A stretch of 64,000 nucleotides of DNA. Source: Ravibacter sp037191015. Lineage in GTDB: Bacteria > Bacteroidota > Bacteroidia > Cytophagales > Spirosomataceae. Location of the stretch: the NCBI GenBank assembly GCA_037191015.1, contig JBBCKD010000011.1:62001-126000 (forward strand). The letters are read 5' to 3'. The position numbers and the translations under genes were made by a program. Shown piece after piece: positions 52,617 through 62,400 of the stretch (the stretch's first letter is position 1; each line of letters opens with the position of its first letter). The notes beneath the pieces are model-generated. The model worked only from the letters and a program-made list of their open reading frames with translations, was not told where the DNA came from and searched no databases.

Positions 52617-53981
52617 TCAGGCCGGCAGGTGGCTGAAATCGTCCGATTTAGAGTCGAGGAGGGCTTCATCTGTAGGCTTCCCGTACCTGATAAATTCTGC
52701 GATGTAATAGCCGATACCCGTTGCGAAAACTACCGCGCAGAGGATCATCACTACAAAATGTATTTTGACTTCTTCCTGTGCATGCATAAACTCCATCTTG
52801 AGCTTGCGTTCCAGGTATACCTGTACTACGCCTGCCACGCCGAGGGCTGTCACCATACCCAGCATGCCGACGTTAGAAAGCCAGAATGCGAGATGTCCCT
52901 GTGTTTTGTCATACCTCTTCCTGCCGGTGATATTGGGCATGGCATAGCTGATAATGGCCAGGACGATCATGGCGTAGGCGCCCCAGAAGGCATAGTGTCC
53001 GTGCATGGCAGTGACGAGCGTGCCGTGCGTATAGATATTGGTCTGCGGCAGTGTATGTGCAAATCCAAGGAGCCCGGCGCCTATGAACGATACAATGGAG
53101 GCGCCTATGGTCCAGAATAAAGCTATTTTGTTGGGGTGCGATTTTTCACCTTTCCGGTACATATAGACTGCGAACAGCGCCATTGCCAGGAATGCAAGAG
53201 GCTCCAGGGCAGAGAAAATACCCCCGACAATCAGCCAGATCTTATTCACGCCTATATAGTAGTAGTGGTGCCCTGTCCCGAGAATTCCCGAAAGGAAAGT
53301 GAGCCCGACGATTACGTACAGCCATTTTTCGATCACTTCGCGGTCTACCCCGGTCAATTTGATCAGCAGGAAGGCCAGGATACCCCCCATGATCAGCTCC
53401 CATACGCCTTCTACCCACAGGTGTACGACCCACCATCTGAAGAACGAGTCGGTTACCTGGCTGTCGAACCAGATCATGCCAGGCAGATAGAGCAATGCGG
53501 CAAATACCAACCCCATCGTCAGTACCATGGCCGTTGTAGTTTGTCTTTTTCCCTTGAATAAGGTGGCGAGAATAATCCCTAAGAAGAGGAGCACATTGAC
53601 CACGACGAGGTAGTCGAGCTCCCTGGGGATTTCCAGGAATTTTCTGCCTTCCCAGATATTGAAATGATAACCGGTAATAGCAGCTACCCCTACTACGGCG
53701 AGGGAGATGAGCTGCACGTACGCCAGTTTCACGCTGACCAGCTCCCTTTGTGCTTCCTCGGGGATAATGTAATAGGCAGCTCCCATAAAACCGGTCAGGA
53801 GCCACACGACCAGCAGGTTGGTATGTACTGCGCGGGCCGTATTGAACGGGATCCATTCATGAAGGTTGTCCATGCCGATCCTGGCAAAACCCATGATGAA
53901 CCCGTATAAAATCTGCAGGGCAAAAAGCAGCATGCACAAGGCGAAAAACCAGTAGGCGACTTGTTGAGATCTGTATTTCAT
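52617..53981 (-). CDS. norB: Nitric oxide reductase subunit B (cNOR catalytic)
   Basis: 454 residues with about 12 membrane helices. The heme-copper oxidase fold has the haem ligand region HTNLLVVWLLTG, the FeB site HLWVEGVWE (with the cNOR-specific glutamate), GTGHHYYYIG and the C-terminal HGHYAFWGAY. It has no quinol-oxidase N-terminal extension of qNOR, so it depends on NorC. It reduces two NO to N2O at the inner membrane with electrons from NorC. It starts 11 bases after norC. Confidence 0.97.
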   Translation of the reverse strand: MKYRSQQVAYWFFALCMLLFALQILYGFIMGFARIGMDNLHEWIPFNTARAVHTNLLVVWLLTGFMGAAYYIIPEEAQRELVSVKLAYVQLISLAVVGVAAITGYHFNIWEGRKFLEIPRELDYLVVVNVLLFLGIILATLFKGKRQTTTAMVLTMGLVFAALLYLPGMIWFDSQVTDSFFRWWVVHLWVEGVWELIMGGILAFLLIKLTGVDREVIEKWLYVIVGLTFLSGILGTGHHYYYIGVNKIWLIVGGIFSALEPLAFLAMALFAVYMYRKGEKSHPNKIALFWTIGASIVSFIGAGLLGFAHTLPQTNIYTHGTLVTAMHGHYAFWGAYAMIVLAIISYAMPNITGRKRYDKTQGHLAFWLSNVGMLGMVTALGVAGVVQVYLERKLKMEFMHAQEEVKIHFVVMILCAVVFATGIGYYIAEFIRYGKPTDEALLDSKSDDFSHLPA

Positions 53982-53992
53982 AGGAGGCAGTG

Positions 53993-54427
53993 TTATTGCT
54001 GGTCTTTGGCCAGAGGTGAAACAATTCTTTCAAAGCCGTTCAGATCGATTTCCCCGATCCACTTCAGATAGGCGATCATAGCGTCGGCGTCTTCGCTGCT
54101 CATTTTGTAAGCAACCATTTTCCGCCCGTGCGGGGCCCAGGGGATCGGCGACTGGAGAATCGCTTTGATCATCGGTTCTCCCTTTCTTTCGACCACTTTT
54201 GTCAGCTCCGGCGCATAATACCCGCCTTCGCCCAGGATCGTGTGGCAACCCATGCAGTTGTTGGTTTCCCAGAGATGCTTACCTCTGACCACCTGTTCCG
54301 TGATGTTCTGATGGTTGGACTGATCAGTCCCGGGAGCAAGGGAATAAATCGTCAATCCGATAAAAATCAGGAAGGTGACCATTGTTCCACCCAGGAAGAA
54401 TGCCCGTGCTTGTGATTTTGACAGCAT
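53993..54427 (-). CDS. norC: Nitric oxide reductase subunit C (cytochrome c)
   Basis: 144 residues. One N-terminal membrane helix (about 9-31) anchors a periplasmic c-type cytochrome domain with the haem motif C58-M-G-C61-H62 and the methionine ligand region in GRKMVAYKMSSEDADAMIAYLKWIG. It passes electrons to NorB. It is the first gene of the nor cluster, so the promoter must lie in the 221-base gap upstream, which contains a perfect palindrome. Confidence 0.96.
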   Translation of the reverse strand: MLSKSQARAFFLGGTMVTFLIFIGLTIYSLAPGTDQSNHQNITEQVVRGKHLWETNNCMGCHTILGEGGYYAPELTKVVERKGEPMIKAILQSPIPWAPHGRKMVAYKMSSEDADAMIAYLKWIGEIDLNGFERIVSPLAKDQQ

Positions 54428-54546
54428 ACCGTTTTGGACTTATGTTGAGGGATGAAATTAAAATACTTTTTTGTCCTTTATTGGGCGAATGTACAAGGCT
54501 TTTTCAAAAAGAAAATAGCTGAAAATATGAAAATGACCGATCCTGA

Positions 54547-54564
54547 CGACAATCATTATTGTCG
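54547..54564. promoter_or_regulatory. Perfect palindrome upstream of norC
   Basis: cgacaat-catt-attgtcg, 7-bp arms and 4-base spacer, about 120 bases before the norC start. It is not the FNR/DNR half-site TTGAT-N4-ATCAA nor a recognisable NsrR or NorR site. It may be an operator for a NO- or oxygen-responsive factor. The remainder of the 221-base gap (54428-54648) has A/T-rich stretches but no clear promoter. Confidence 0.5.
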
Positions 54565-54648
54565 GTGACTTTTGTCTGGAAAAGAAGGGGAAAAGAGGGA
54601 TTGACCGGCTTTTCTAGCTACGTGGTGGCAGGATTGCAGGTGAAGATT

Positions 54649-55977
54649 TCAGGGGTTGACGGCCGGGTTTTCATACCAGATGACCCCCAACCCGATGTCT
54701 TCCTCGTTTTCGTCGTTTGTCAGCACGTCGGGATCGCCGTCGCCGTCCATATCGACCAGGTTGACGAGATCGAATTTTCGCCCTTTCATGTCGCTGATCC
54801 TGTGGAAAGCCCATTTGCCTGTGAAGGGATTCCCCTGATATTTTGCTCCGATGACGCTATACCTGCCCGTCTTTTGGTATTCATCATAGGGGATCCTGGC
54901 TACTTTGCTTTCCTCTTCAAACGACAAAACAATATCAGGTTGTCCGTCAAGGTCCATATCGGCTACTGCGACGGATTTTCCTCTCGGCCCGGCCCAGTCA
55001 GGATAGGGGACCCTGTGTGTTTTCCAGCTGTGGTCCGGCGCCTGTTCGAGTAAAACCAGGCCCTTGTAAAGGTCGGGAACCAATATGTCGTCGAACCCGT
55101 CGCCATTCAGGTCATATATTGCCAGGAACATGGGCTCTTTAATGTTTGCCCCGATGATACGTGATTTCCACTCCGAATAGAACCCGGGAGAGGAAACACC
55201 CGGGTTTTCCAGCCATCTCACGCCGGTTTGGGTGCTGTTTTTCCGATCGGACACCAGGATGTCGGGGCGTCCGTCGCCATTCATATCATGTAGGATGACC
55301 GACATGATCCAGCCGGCTTTGGTTACCGGGTGAAAGGACCATTGGGAAACATCCCTGGGGTCGGGAGGACATTTCAGCCATCCTACGAGTGCCTTATCGT
55401 CTCCGGAGTCACCCTGCTTTCTTTTGGAGCCTATAACGAGATCCATACCGTTTTGCTGATCCATATCTGCAGGTACGGCAAACATCCAGGCGCTAAGGCC
55501 GTTTACCGATGGAACGGTTTGGGTTACCCATTTCGAGGCATCCAGGTAGTCTTCAGGGCTATCAGGCGCCCAGTGAAACATGATCTGGTTGGTAGCCCCT
55601 TCCGAAGCGGTAACCAGGTCAACGATGCCATTGTTGTCAAGGTCGACCAGGAGGGCATCTTCCACGCCGGGAGAAGGTAATTCCACGTATTTCCAATGTT
55701 GCTTCTTTATCCTGTCATGACCGGGATTGATGTAGATGCGGCTTATACCATCTTCTTCAAAGCCGGTAACCAGGTCGGGAAACCCGTCGCCGTTGACATC
55801 TGCCATTTTAACCCCGTCGGATCCGGAAGCAGGGTTCTGATCGAGGCTATGGGTGGTCCAGGGCAAGCCTTCGGGGGATTGAGCGAAAGCCGTGCCGGCT
55901 ATTAACAGGCAGGCAACGACGGCGCTTATGATGGCGGCCGGTTTTGCCGGGAGATACATTCGTTGTGTCATGCTCAT
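54649..55977 (-). CDS. Secreted FG-GAP/VCBS seven-bladed propeller protein
   Basis: 442 residues from the ATG at 55977; an ATG at 55998 would overlap the sulfatase stop. A signal peptide (about 1-33, ending AGTAFAQ) is followed by seven FG-GAP/VCBS repeats with Ca-binding D-x-N/D-x-D-G patterns, for example DVNGDGFPDLV, DLDNNGIVDLV, DMNGDGRPDIL, DLNGDGFDDIL, DMDLDGQPDIV and DMDGDGDPDVL. Proteins of this kind bind polysaccharides or work as surface adhesins. It starts 10 bases after the sulfatase gene on the same strand. Confidence 0.88.
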   Translation of the reverse strand: MSMTQRMYLPAKPAAIISAVVACLLIAGTAFAQSPEGLPWTTHSLDQNPASGSDGVKMADVNGDGFPDLVTGFEEDGISRIYINPGHDRIKKQHWKYVELPSPGVEDALLVDLDNNGIVDLVTASEGATNQIMFHWAPDSPEDYLDASKWVTQTVPSVNGLSAWMFAVPADMDQQNGMDLVIGSKRKQGDSGDDKALVGWLKCPPDPRDVSQWSFHPVTKAGWIMSVILHDMNGDGRPDILVSDRKNSTQTGVRWLENPGVSSPGFYSEWKSRIIGANIKEPMFLAIYDLNGDGFDDILVPDLYKGLVLLEQAPDHSWKTHRVPYPDWAGPRGKSVAVADMDLDGQPDIVLSFEEESKVARIPYDEYQKTGRYSVIGAKYQGNPFTGKWAFHRISDMKGRKFDLVNLVDMDGDGDPDVLTNDENEEDIGLGVIWYENPAVNP

Positions 55978-55987
55978 GGTATCCTGC

Positions 55988-57334
55988 TTATTTTTCAACC
56001 CACATGGGGTGTTTTCTCATGGCCAGCTCCAATAGCTTAAGCGTATCTTTTTCAGGCCCGGACAGTTGATCTTTGTTTAACGGGCTCTTCTCAAGGATAT
56101 CTTTTTCCGTATTATAAAATCGTCCGTCGTGATAAAGCTTATAGTTGACGGTCCTGACGAACCGCGCCCGCTTATATTCTTTGCCTTTCCTGAGCGGATA
56201 CTGGTCGAAATGGCATGTAGCCGTTATTCTGCCTTCAAAGTCAGGGCTCCCGGTAAGCAGCGGGTAAAAGCTCAGCCCGTGCAGGCCGGAAGGGGGCCCG
56301 GCATCCGCAAGATCCGCCAGCGTCGGCATGAAATCCGTGAAATCTACCAGCTTTGAATAGACTTTCCCCTTGCGGATTTTATCCGGCCAATAGGCAATCA
56401 GGGGGACATGGGTTCCGGCGGTGGTAGTAAGCCCTTTTCCTCCCCTGACGATCCCGTTCTTTGTCCGTGTATAAACAGACCGGTCGGTACCGTTGTCCCC
56501 CGTAAAAAGGATAACGGTATTCTGATCCAGCTTCAGCTCTTTCAAACGTTGGGTGAGGCTCCCGACCAGCTTATCCACATATCCCACCATGTCTTTGAAA
56601 TAAGTGGTGTCTTTTTCGAACCTGCGTGAAGGATCGCTCCATGCCTTTGAGTCGGGCGTCGGAACGAAAGGCGCGTGTACCAGTACCATGGGATAGTACA
56701 CAAAAAACGGCTCATTCTTCTTCCGGCCGATAAAATCGAGAATGTAGTTCGAAAAGATATCCGGTCCGTAGTCGTCTTCGGAAGTGTCGAGATATTCCCC
56801 GTTTTGCACGATAAGCGGCTTCGCGTAGCGGTCTCCTTCCTCTTTCCTTTCTGATACCTGCCAGAGGCAGAATTCATCAAAACCAAAGCTAAAGGGTTTG
56901 CGCCTGTTATCCCAGTCGGGGATTTCGTCTTTATTATGAGCGCCGTTCAGCTGCCATTTCCCGGCAATACAGGTGGCGTATCCGGCATCTTTCATGAGGT
57001 GGCCGAAAGTGTATTCTTCATTCCGCAGGTTTCCCCAGTAGTCGTAGTTCTGGTAGTTGTAGAGGCCGGTCATGAGCTGTACGCGCGAAGGGGTACAAAG
57101 GGGTTGAGACATACAGTTGGTAAACCGGATTCCGTTCGCAGCCAGTGAATCGAGCACAGGCGTTTGATAGGAAAGGCTACCGTAGCTGCTCAGGCATTCC
57201 ATTCCCATGTCGTCGGCCATGATCAGGATCACGTTGGGGCGTTTTTCCTTATTGCCTGAGAAGCCAAAGAACAGAAAGGTTATTCCGGCAAGCGGAAAAA
57301 GCCATTTAGCCTTTGATAAAAAGTGCTTTGCCAT
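55988..57334 (-). CDS. Secreted S1-family sulfatase
   Basis: 448 residues with a signal peptide (about 1-27). The formylglycine motif is C80-T-P-S-R84, the cysteine type. Metal-binding D41/D42 are in MADDMG, with further ligands in FTGDNGTD. The FGly needs a maturation enzyme that is not in the window. It hydrolyses sulfate esters of carbohydrates or steroids; the exact substrate is unknown. It is divergent from the Sus locus 2 sigma factor and 10 bases upstream of the FG-GAP gene. Confidence 0.93.
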   Translation of the reverse strand: MAKHFLSKAKWLFPLAGITFLFFGFSGNKEKRPNVILIMADDMGMECLSSYGSLSYQTPVLDSLAANGIRFTNCMSQPLCTPSRVQLMTGLYNYQNYDYWGNLRNEEYTFGHLMKDAGYATCIAGKWQLNGAHNKDEIPDWDNRRKPFSFGFDEFCLWQVSERKEEGDRYAKPLIVQNGEYLDTSEDDYGPDIFSNYILDFIGRKKNEPFFVYYPMVLVHAPFVPTPDSKAWSDPSRRFEKDTTYFKDMVGYVDKLVGSLTQRLKELKLDQNTVILFTGDNGTDRSVYTRTKNGIVRGGKGLTTTAGTHVPLIAYWPDKIRKGKVYSKLVDFTDFMPTLADLADAGPPSGLHGLSFYPLLTGSPDFEGRITATCHFDQYPLRKGKEYKRARFVRTVNYKLYHDGRFYNTEKDILEKSPLNKDQLSGPEKDTLKLLELAMRKHPMWVEK

Positions 57335-57646
57335 ATGATTGATAATTTGCCGGTTTACTGGGTTAAGGGAGTTGCCGTTATCATTTACTCATTTTCGGGC
57401 CGGGAAGGCTACCGGTTGTATTATGGACAGGGGGTCTTGAGGGATATGGGCAATACCATAGGGATAGCCTGTCTATTCTATAGCAAAAATATCGTACGCT
57501 TAGAGCCGGGCATGCCGCAGGTATGCTAAGTGGAAAATAAAACATAAAAAAATGAAAACCCCTGTAAGTGAAAATTCCGGGTTTTCACTCTTATAGGATT
57601 AGAGGATAAAACCGGCATAGAACTCCCGGTAATAACGGTCAATTAT
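57335..57646. other. 312-base divergent region with alternative hairpins
   Basis: Lies between the sulfatase and the Sus locus 2 sigma gene. At 57553-57588, tgaaaaccc (57553-57561) pairs with gggttttca (57579-57587); alternatively gtgaaaa (57568-57574) pairs with ttttcac (57582-57588). The two folds exclude each other. No clean TAnnTTTG was seen in the rest. Confidence 0.5.
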
Positions 57647-58384
57647 ATGGAGGACAGGATCAATACCAAAGGTAAAAGCGGAGCCGGACCTGCGCCGGCA
57701 TTACCCGCGGAGTCAGGTCCGGCTCCGGATGAGGATCGTTCTTTTCAACTCGACAGCGACGAGCTCTTCCTGAACAAAGCGCTGGAAGAGGACCCGGCAA
57801 AGGGGGTAGAATTGCTTTACCGTAAATATTACAAAGCGCTATGCAGCCATGTGGTAAAGTATGTCGGGTCAAAAACAGTAGCCGAAGACCTGGTTTCGGA
57901 AGTGTTCTATGATTTCTACAGGACGAGGGCTTTTGCCGGGATCCGGAGCTCTTACCGCTTTTACCTGTTCCGTTCGGCCAGGAACCGGGCCTGGGAGTTT
58001 CTGAGGACCGAACTGAAGCATTCGGAATATTTTTCTGAAAGAATGGATACCATTTCTTCCGGGAATCAAAATCCCGAGGACATTACGCAATTCGAGGAAA
58101 TGTACCAGGATGTGCAGAAAGCGGTCAACGGCCTGCCTGTTGAAAGGCGCAGGATCTACCTGATGAACCGCTTTGAAGGTAAGGCATACCAGCAGATTGC
58201 GGATGAGCTTAACCTGTCGGTAAAGACGGTAGAAGTCCAGCTGTATCGCGCCAACAAGCATATCAGGGCGCTGCTGAGAGAAAAGTGGCTGCTTTTCCTT
58301 ATCGTGTCGCTGGCGAAAGTTTGCTGCTTCAGCCAGATGCTGTTTATCTCTCTAGTCTTTACTAACGGATTTACGGAGTCATGA
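57647..58384 (+). CDS. ECF-type RNA polymerase sigma factor (locus 2)
   Basis: 245 residues. The N-terminal 50 residues are disordered (GPAPALPAESGPAPDEDR). Region 2 is GVELLYRKYYKALCSHVVKYVGSKTVAEDLVSEVFYDFYRTRAF and region 4 is LPVERRRIYLMNRFEGKAYQQIADELNLSVKTVEVQLYRANKHIR. The C terminus is hydrophobic (LLFLIVSLAKVCCFSQMLFISLVF), which is common in this Bacteroidetes group. The stop overlaps the fecR start by 4 bases (ATGA), so the two are translationally coupled. Confidence 0.95.
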   Translation: MEDRINTKGKSGAGPAPALPAESGPAPDEDRSFQLDSDELFLNKALEEDPAKGVELLYRKYYKALCSHVVKYVGSKTVAEDLVSEVFYDFYRTRAFAGIRSSYRFYLFRSARNRAWEFLRTELKHSEYFSERMDTISSGNQNPEDITQFEEMYQDVQKAVNGLPVERRRIYLMNRFEGKAYQQIADELNLSVKTVEVQLYRANKHIRALLREKWLLFLIVSLAKVCCFSQMLFISLVFTNGFTES

Positions 58385-59400
58385 AATCGAATATTACAAA
58401 GGAGCTGGTTTTCAGCTACTTTATGGGGAATGTGTCGGCTATGCAGCGGCAGGCCATCGCGCAGTGGGCGTGTGAAAGGGCCAACGAGGAGCAGCTGTAT
58501 CGCTGGCTGGAGGAGTTCGAAACATTGCATCCGGAATATGATGCCGACCTTGAAAATGCAGTCAGGAACTACCACGTATTCCTGGCTGACCTGGAAAAGA
58601 ACGACGATCCCGTTACGCCTGCAGGGGAAAGAACAGATCTGCAGCCGTTGGTCACGCGGCGTTCCTGGCTGAGGTGGGGCGCTGCCGCCGGAATTGCGCT
58701 GCTGCTGGGCATTTTCTCATTCCTCAGCAGGGACCTCTGGCAGCTTAAAACTTATACAACGCAGATCGGTGAGCGGAAGGATTTCCTGTTGCCCGACGGA
58801 AGCAGCGTCAGGCTCGGGTCAAACTCGGTGCTGAAAATTCCCCGTTGGGGTTTCGGCAGTGAAAGCCGCGACGTATATCTATCAGGGGAAGCATTTTTCA
58901 ACGTCACGCACACCGCTACCGATCAGAGATTTGTTGTAAAGGCCGCCAGGAAGTTTGAGGTGGAAGTATTGGGAACGGAATTTAATGTGATCGCGCGGGA
59001 AACCGGTTCCAGGGTAATCCTGAAAAAAGGGAAGGTACAGCTGAATCTTCAGGACGGTCATGAGGGACAAAAGGTGGATCTCAGGCCGGGAGATGTTTTT
59101 ACGCTGGATAATAGAAATAATACCTCGTTGAAAACCACCACGTTGCCGGAGCTCCGGGATGCCTGGCAGGGACATTTGTATATTTTCGATAAGACGTCCC
59201 TTTCGGAAATAATGAGCCAATTGGGGGAGGAGCACGGTATAAAAGCGGAATTTACCGACCGGGAGCTGGCCGGTCATACGATTTCAGGGAAATTTACGGC
59301 GGAGAGTATTGACGAGCTTTTTGAATTGATACAAGGCATTCTGGCTATCCAGATAACCCGGCGGGGCGATAACGTAACTATTTCACACCCCCGCTCATAA
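58381..59400 (+). CDS. FecR-family anti-sigma factor (locus 2)
   Basis: 339 residues. The cytoplasmic part (1-97) is followed by one membrane helix (about 99-116), the FecR domain (TTQIGERKDFLLPDGSSVRLGSNSVLKIP ... VLGTEFNVIA) and a C-terminal STN-like domain. It is coupled to the sigma gene by a 4-base overlap and lies 28 bases before susC. It should hold the sigma factor until the SusC STN domain signals. Confidence 0.95.
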   Translation: MKSNITKELVFSYFMGNVSAMQRQAIAQWACERANEEQLYRWLEEFETLHPEYDADLENAVRNYHVFLADLEKNDDPVTPAGERTDLQPLVTRRSWLRWGAAAGIALLLGIFSFLSRDLWQLKTYTTQIGERKDFLLPDGSSVRLGSNSVLKIPRWGFGSESRDVYLSGEAFFNVTHTATDQRFVVKAARKFEVEVLGTEFNVIARETGSRVILKKGKVQLNLQDGHEGQKVDLRPGDVFTLDNRNNTSLKTTTLPELRDAWQGHLYIFDKTSLSEIMSQLGEEHGIKAEFTDRELAGHTISGKFTAESIDELFELIQGILAIQITRRGDNVTISHPRS

Positions 59401-59428
59401 TCCTTTTACCTAACTTAACTATATCAGT

Positions 59429-62400
59429 ATGAGACAACTATTTTACTCAGGTTGGGGTGTGCTTGTTTTGTCTTTGTGGTTGCTGGCAGGACTGCAGACA
59501 GGCTTTGGCCAGGCACAGGCTATGGCGTTCGTTCACCAGCAGATCTATCCGGATGTATCGCATGACCCGGGGAGGGGAGTCATGCAGCTAAGAGACGCTC
59601 TGAAATTGCTGGAAAGCCACTACAAGGTGGATATTGTGTTCGGGGACCGGATCGTGCAGGACTTCTCGGTTTCTGCAGAAAGAGTATTGCTGAAGGGGCC
59701 CCTGGAAGAGAATCTCAGCCGGATACTGCAATCGACCGGTCTGAGGTTCCGCAAGATCGGGAACAGCTCTTATGCTATCCTGGCCAGGGGCGACAGGAGA
59801 AAGCAGACAGGGGTGAAAAATCAGGATGTTCCCGAAGCAATAACCCCTCAGACGAATACGACGACACCGGTTCTTCGGACGGAAGACTCCGCGGCGCCTG
59901 TTATCGAAAGAAAAGTGAGTGGCCGCGTCACCGACGAGAGGGGAGATGTGTTGCCGGGAGTAAGTATCCTGGTGAAGGGGACACAGCGGGGGATGATCAC
60001 GGATTCGGATGGCAAGTTTTCGATTGAAATTCCTGATGAGAACGCGGTACTGGTGTTTTCGTTTGTGGGGTATGTAAGTCAGGAAATGGTGGCGGGAAAC
60101 AGGACAAGCCTGGAGGTATTGATGAAAGTAGACGAGAAGAACCTGGAAGAGGTGGTGGTAGTTGGGTATGGGACTGTTAAAAAGAGTTCGGTTACTTCCT
60201 CCATATCCAAGGTTGAAAACAGAATTTTAGATCAGATCCCGGCAGGACGTCCGGAATCCGCTCTGGTAGGAAGAATGGCCGGAGTTAACATTTCCCAGGT
60301 CCGGAGCTCCCCTGGCGATTCGCCAATCATTACGATCAGAGGTCCCGGTTCAATATCTGCAAGCAATGCGCCCCTGATTGTAATAGACGGATTCCCGGGG
60401 GGAAGCTTCGATAATGTCAATATGAATGACATTGAGTCTATTGAAGTCTTAAAAGACGCTTCTTCGGCTGCTATTTATGGCTCCCGGGGATCGGGTGGTG
60501 TCATTATTATTACTACCAAGAGTGGAAAAGAAGGAAAGCCGAAGCTAAATTTCAACAGCTATGTAGGGATATCTGATCCTTTAATTCACGGGAGGGATAA
60601 ATGGATTTCGGGAGGCCAGGAATTTTATGATTATACAGTCAAATATATTAATAGGGACTTTGAATGGGTCGGGGGAGATCCAAGTCTTCCCCTGTGGAAT
60701 GATGAAAGAAGACCAGCTCAGTATAGGGTAAATCCTGTTATTGCAGAGGGCGATTATAATTGGGAGGATATTTTATTGAATCCGGCACCCATTCAGAACT
60801 ATAATCTGTCTGTATCCGGACGGAAGAACGATGCTGACTATTATATATCAGGAACGTTGAAGGATGAAAAGGGAACCATCGGTTATACAGGATATAAACA
60901 ATATGCGCTAAGAGTCAATGTTAACCTGGATATCAATACCAGGATCAAAGCCGGTATGATGATTAGTCCCAATTACTCTGAGCGGCGAAAGTATGAAGGA
61001 GGATTGCAAAATCTGGTTAAAATGCCACCGTTTCTTTCTCCGCACAAACAGGAAGACGGGAGATACCTCAAACCCAGGGATTACTGGGGAACAACCGTTT
61101 CAGGAGGGGTTAATCCTTTGGGGACACTAGAGGGAACCCATTATTACACTAATACCTTCAATAATGTAGGCGAGCTATATTCAAGAATCAATCTTGCAAA
61201 TGGTCTGGACTTCAGAACTTCCTTCGGATTCAATATTACATACAGGAGCGACGACAATTTTCAGGAGGCCAGGGCTACTCCTAACGCCCGGGCTTCGGGG
61301 AGCGCAATGGACGTCAGAAGTTATAACTGGATCAACGAAAATGTTTTGAGCTATAACAAAGATTTCAACCGGCATAGTTTTACCGGTATTCTGGGGGCCT
61401 CCTATCAATACAACTTATTACGGACGGCTGCGCTGGCAATCCAGACCGGAAGCTATGCAAATGAAGCGATCCATACGCTTAACAATGCTATAATATCTCC
61501 GAGCGGCAGCTATACAAGCAAATCTCAATGGGGGTTAACATCGTACTTCAGCAGGATCAACTACAATTTTGACGAAAAATACCTGCTCTCAGCATCCATC
61601 AGGAGCGATGGAAGTTCGAGGTTCGGACCTCAAAACAGATGGGGCTATTTTCCCTCTGCTTCAGTAGCCTGGCGAATATCCAGGGAACCGTTTTTCAGAG
61701 GAGCCGGTAAAATCAATGAACTAAAGCTGAGGGCAAGCTACGGTGTTGTCGGGAATTTCAATATAGGAGATTTTCAATATCTGGGGACTATCGGAGATGC
61801 TTTGTATTCTCCCGGCGGTCAGCTTGTGCAGGGAAAGACTCAAAGTTCCTTTGGTAATTCCGAACTGAGATGGGAGCGGACTGAAAGTTATGACATCGGC
61901 CTGGAGGCAGGATTATTTAACAATAGGTTGAATGTAGTGCTGGATTACTATAATAAGAATACCCGCGACCTGCTGTATAATGTAAGCATTCCTTCGATTT
62001 CAGGATTTACAAATACCATAGTCAACGTAGGGGATATGGTCAACAAGGGATTCGAACTGGAATTGACGACCAAGAATTTCGTCAATACCTTCAAATGGCA
62101 AACATCCTTTAACTTTTCACTAAATAAGAATAAGGTGAGCAGTCTTGGCGGAGGGGTAGATCAGGTGATCAATACTCATGGCCAGGGAATGGGGTGGATA
62201 TTGAAGAAAGGCAACCCCATGTTTTCTTACTTTGGCTACCGCCAGGCCGGGGTTTTGCAAACACAGGAAGATGTCGAAAAATATCCGATCATCCCCGGGC
62301 AGAGACCGGGTACCGTGCGGTACGAAGATGTTAACGGAGACGGGGTGATTACTCCTGAAGACCGTGTAATACTTGGAAATTTCATGCCGGACTTCTTTAT

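Noticed and set aside
57333..57529. Plus-strand ORF of 68 codons in the sulfatase/sigma gap
   Set aside because: No recognisable protein features, no promoter and low-quality composition; treated as non-coding.
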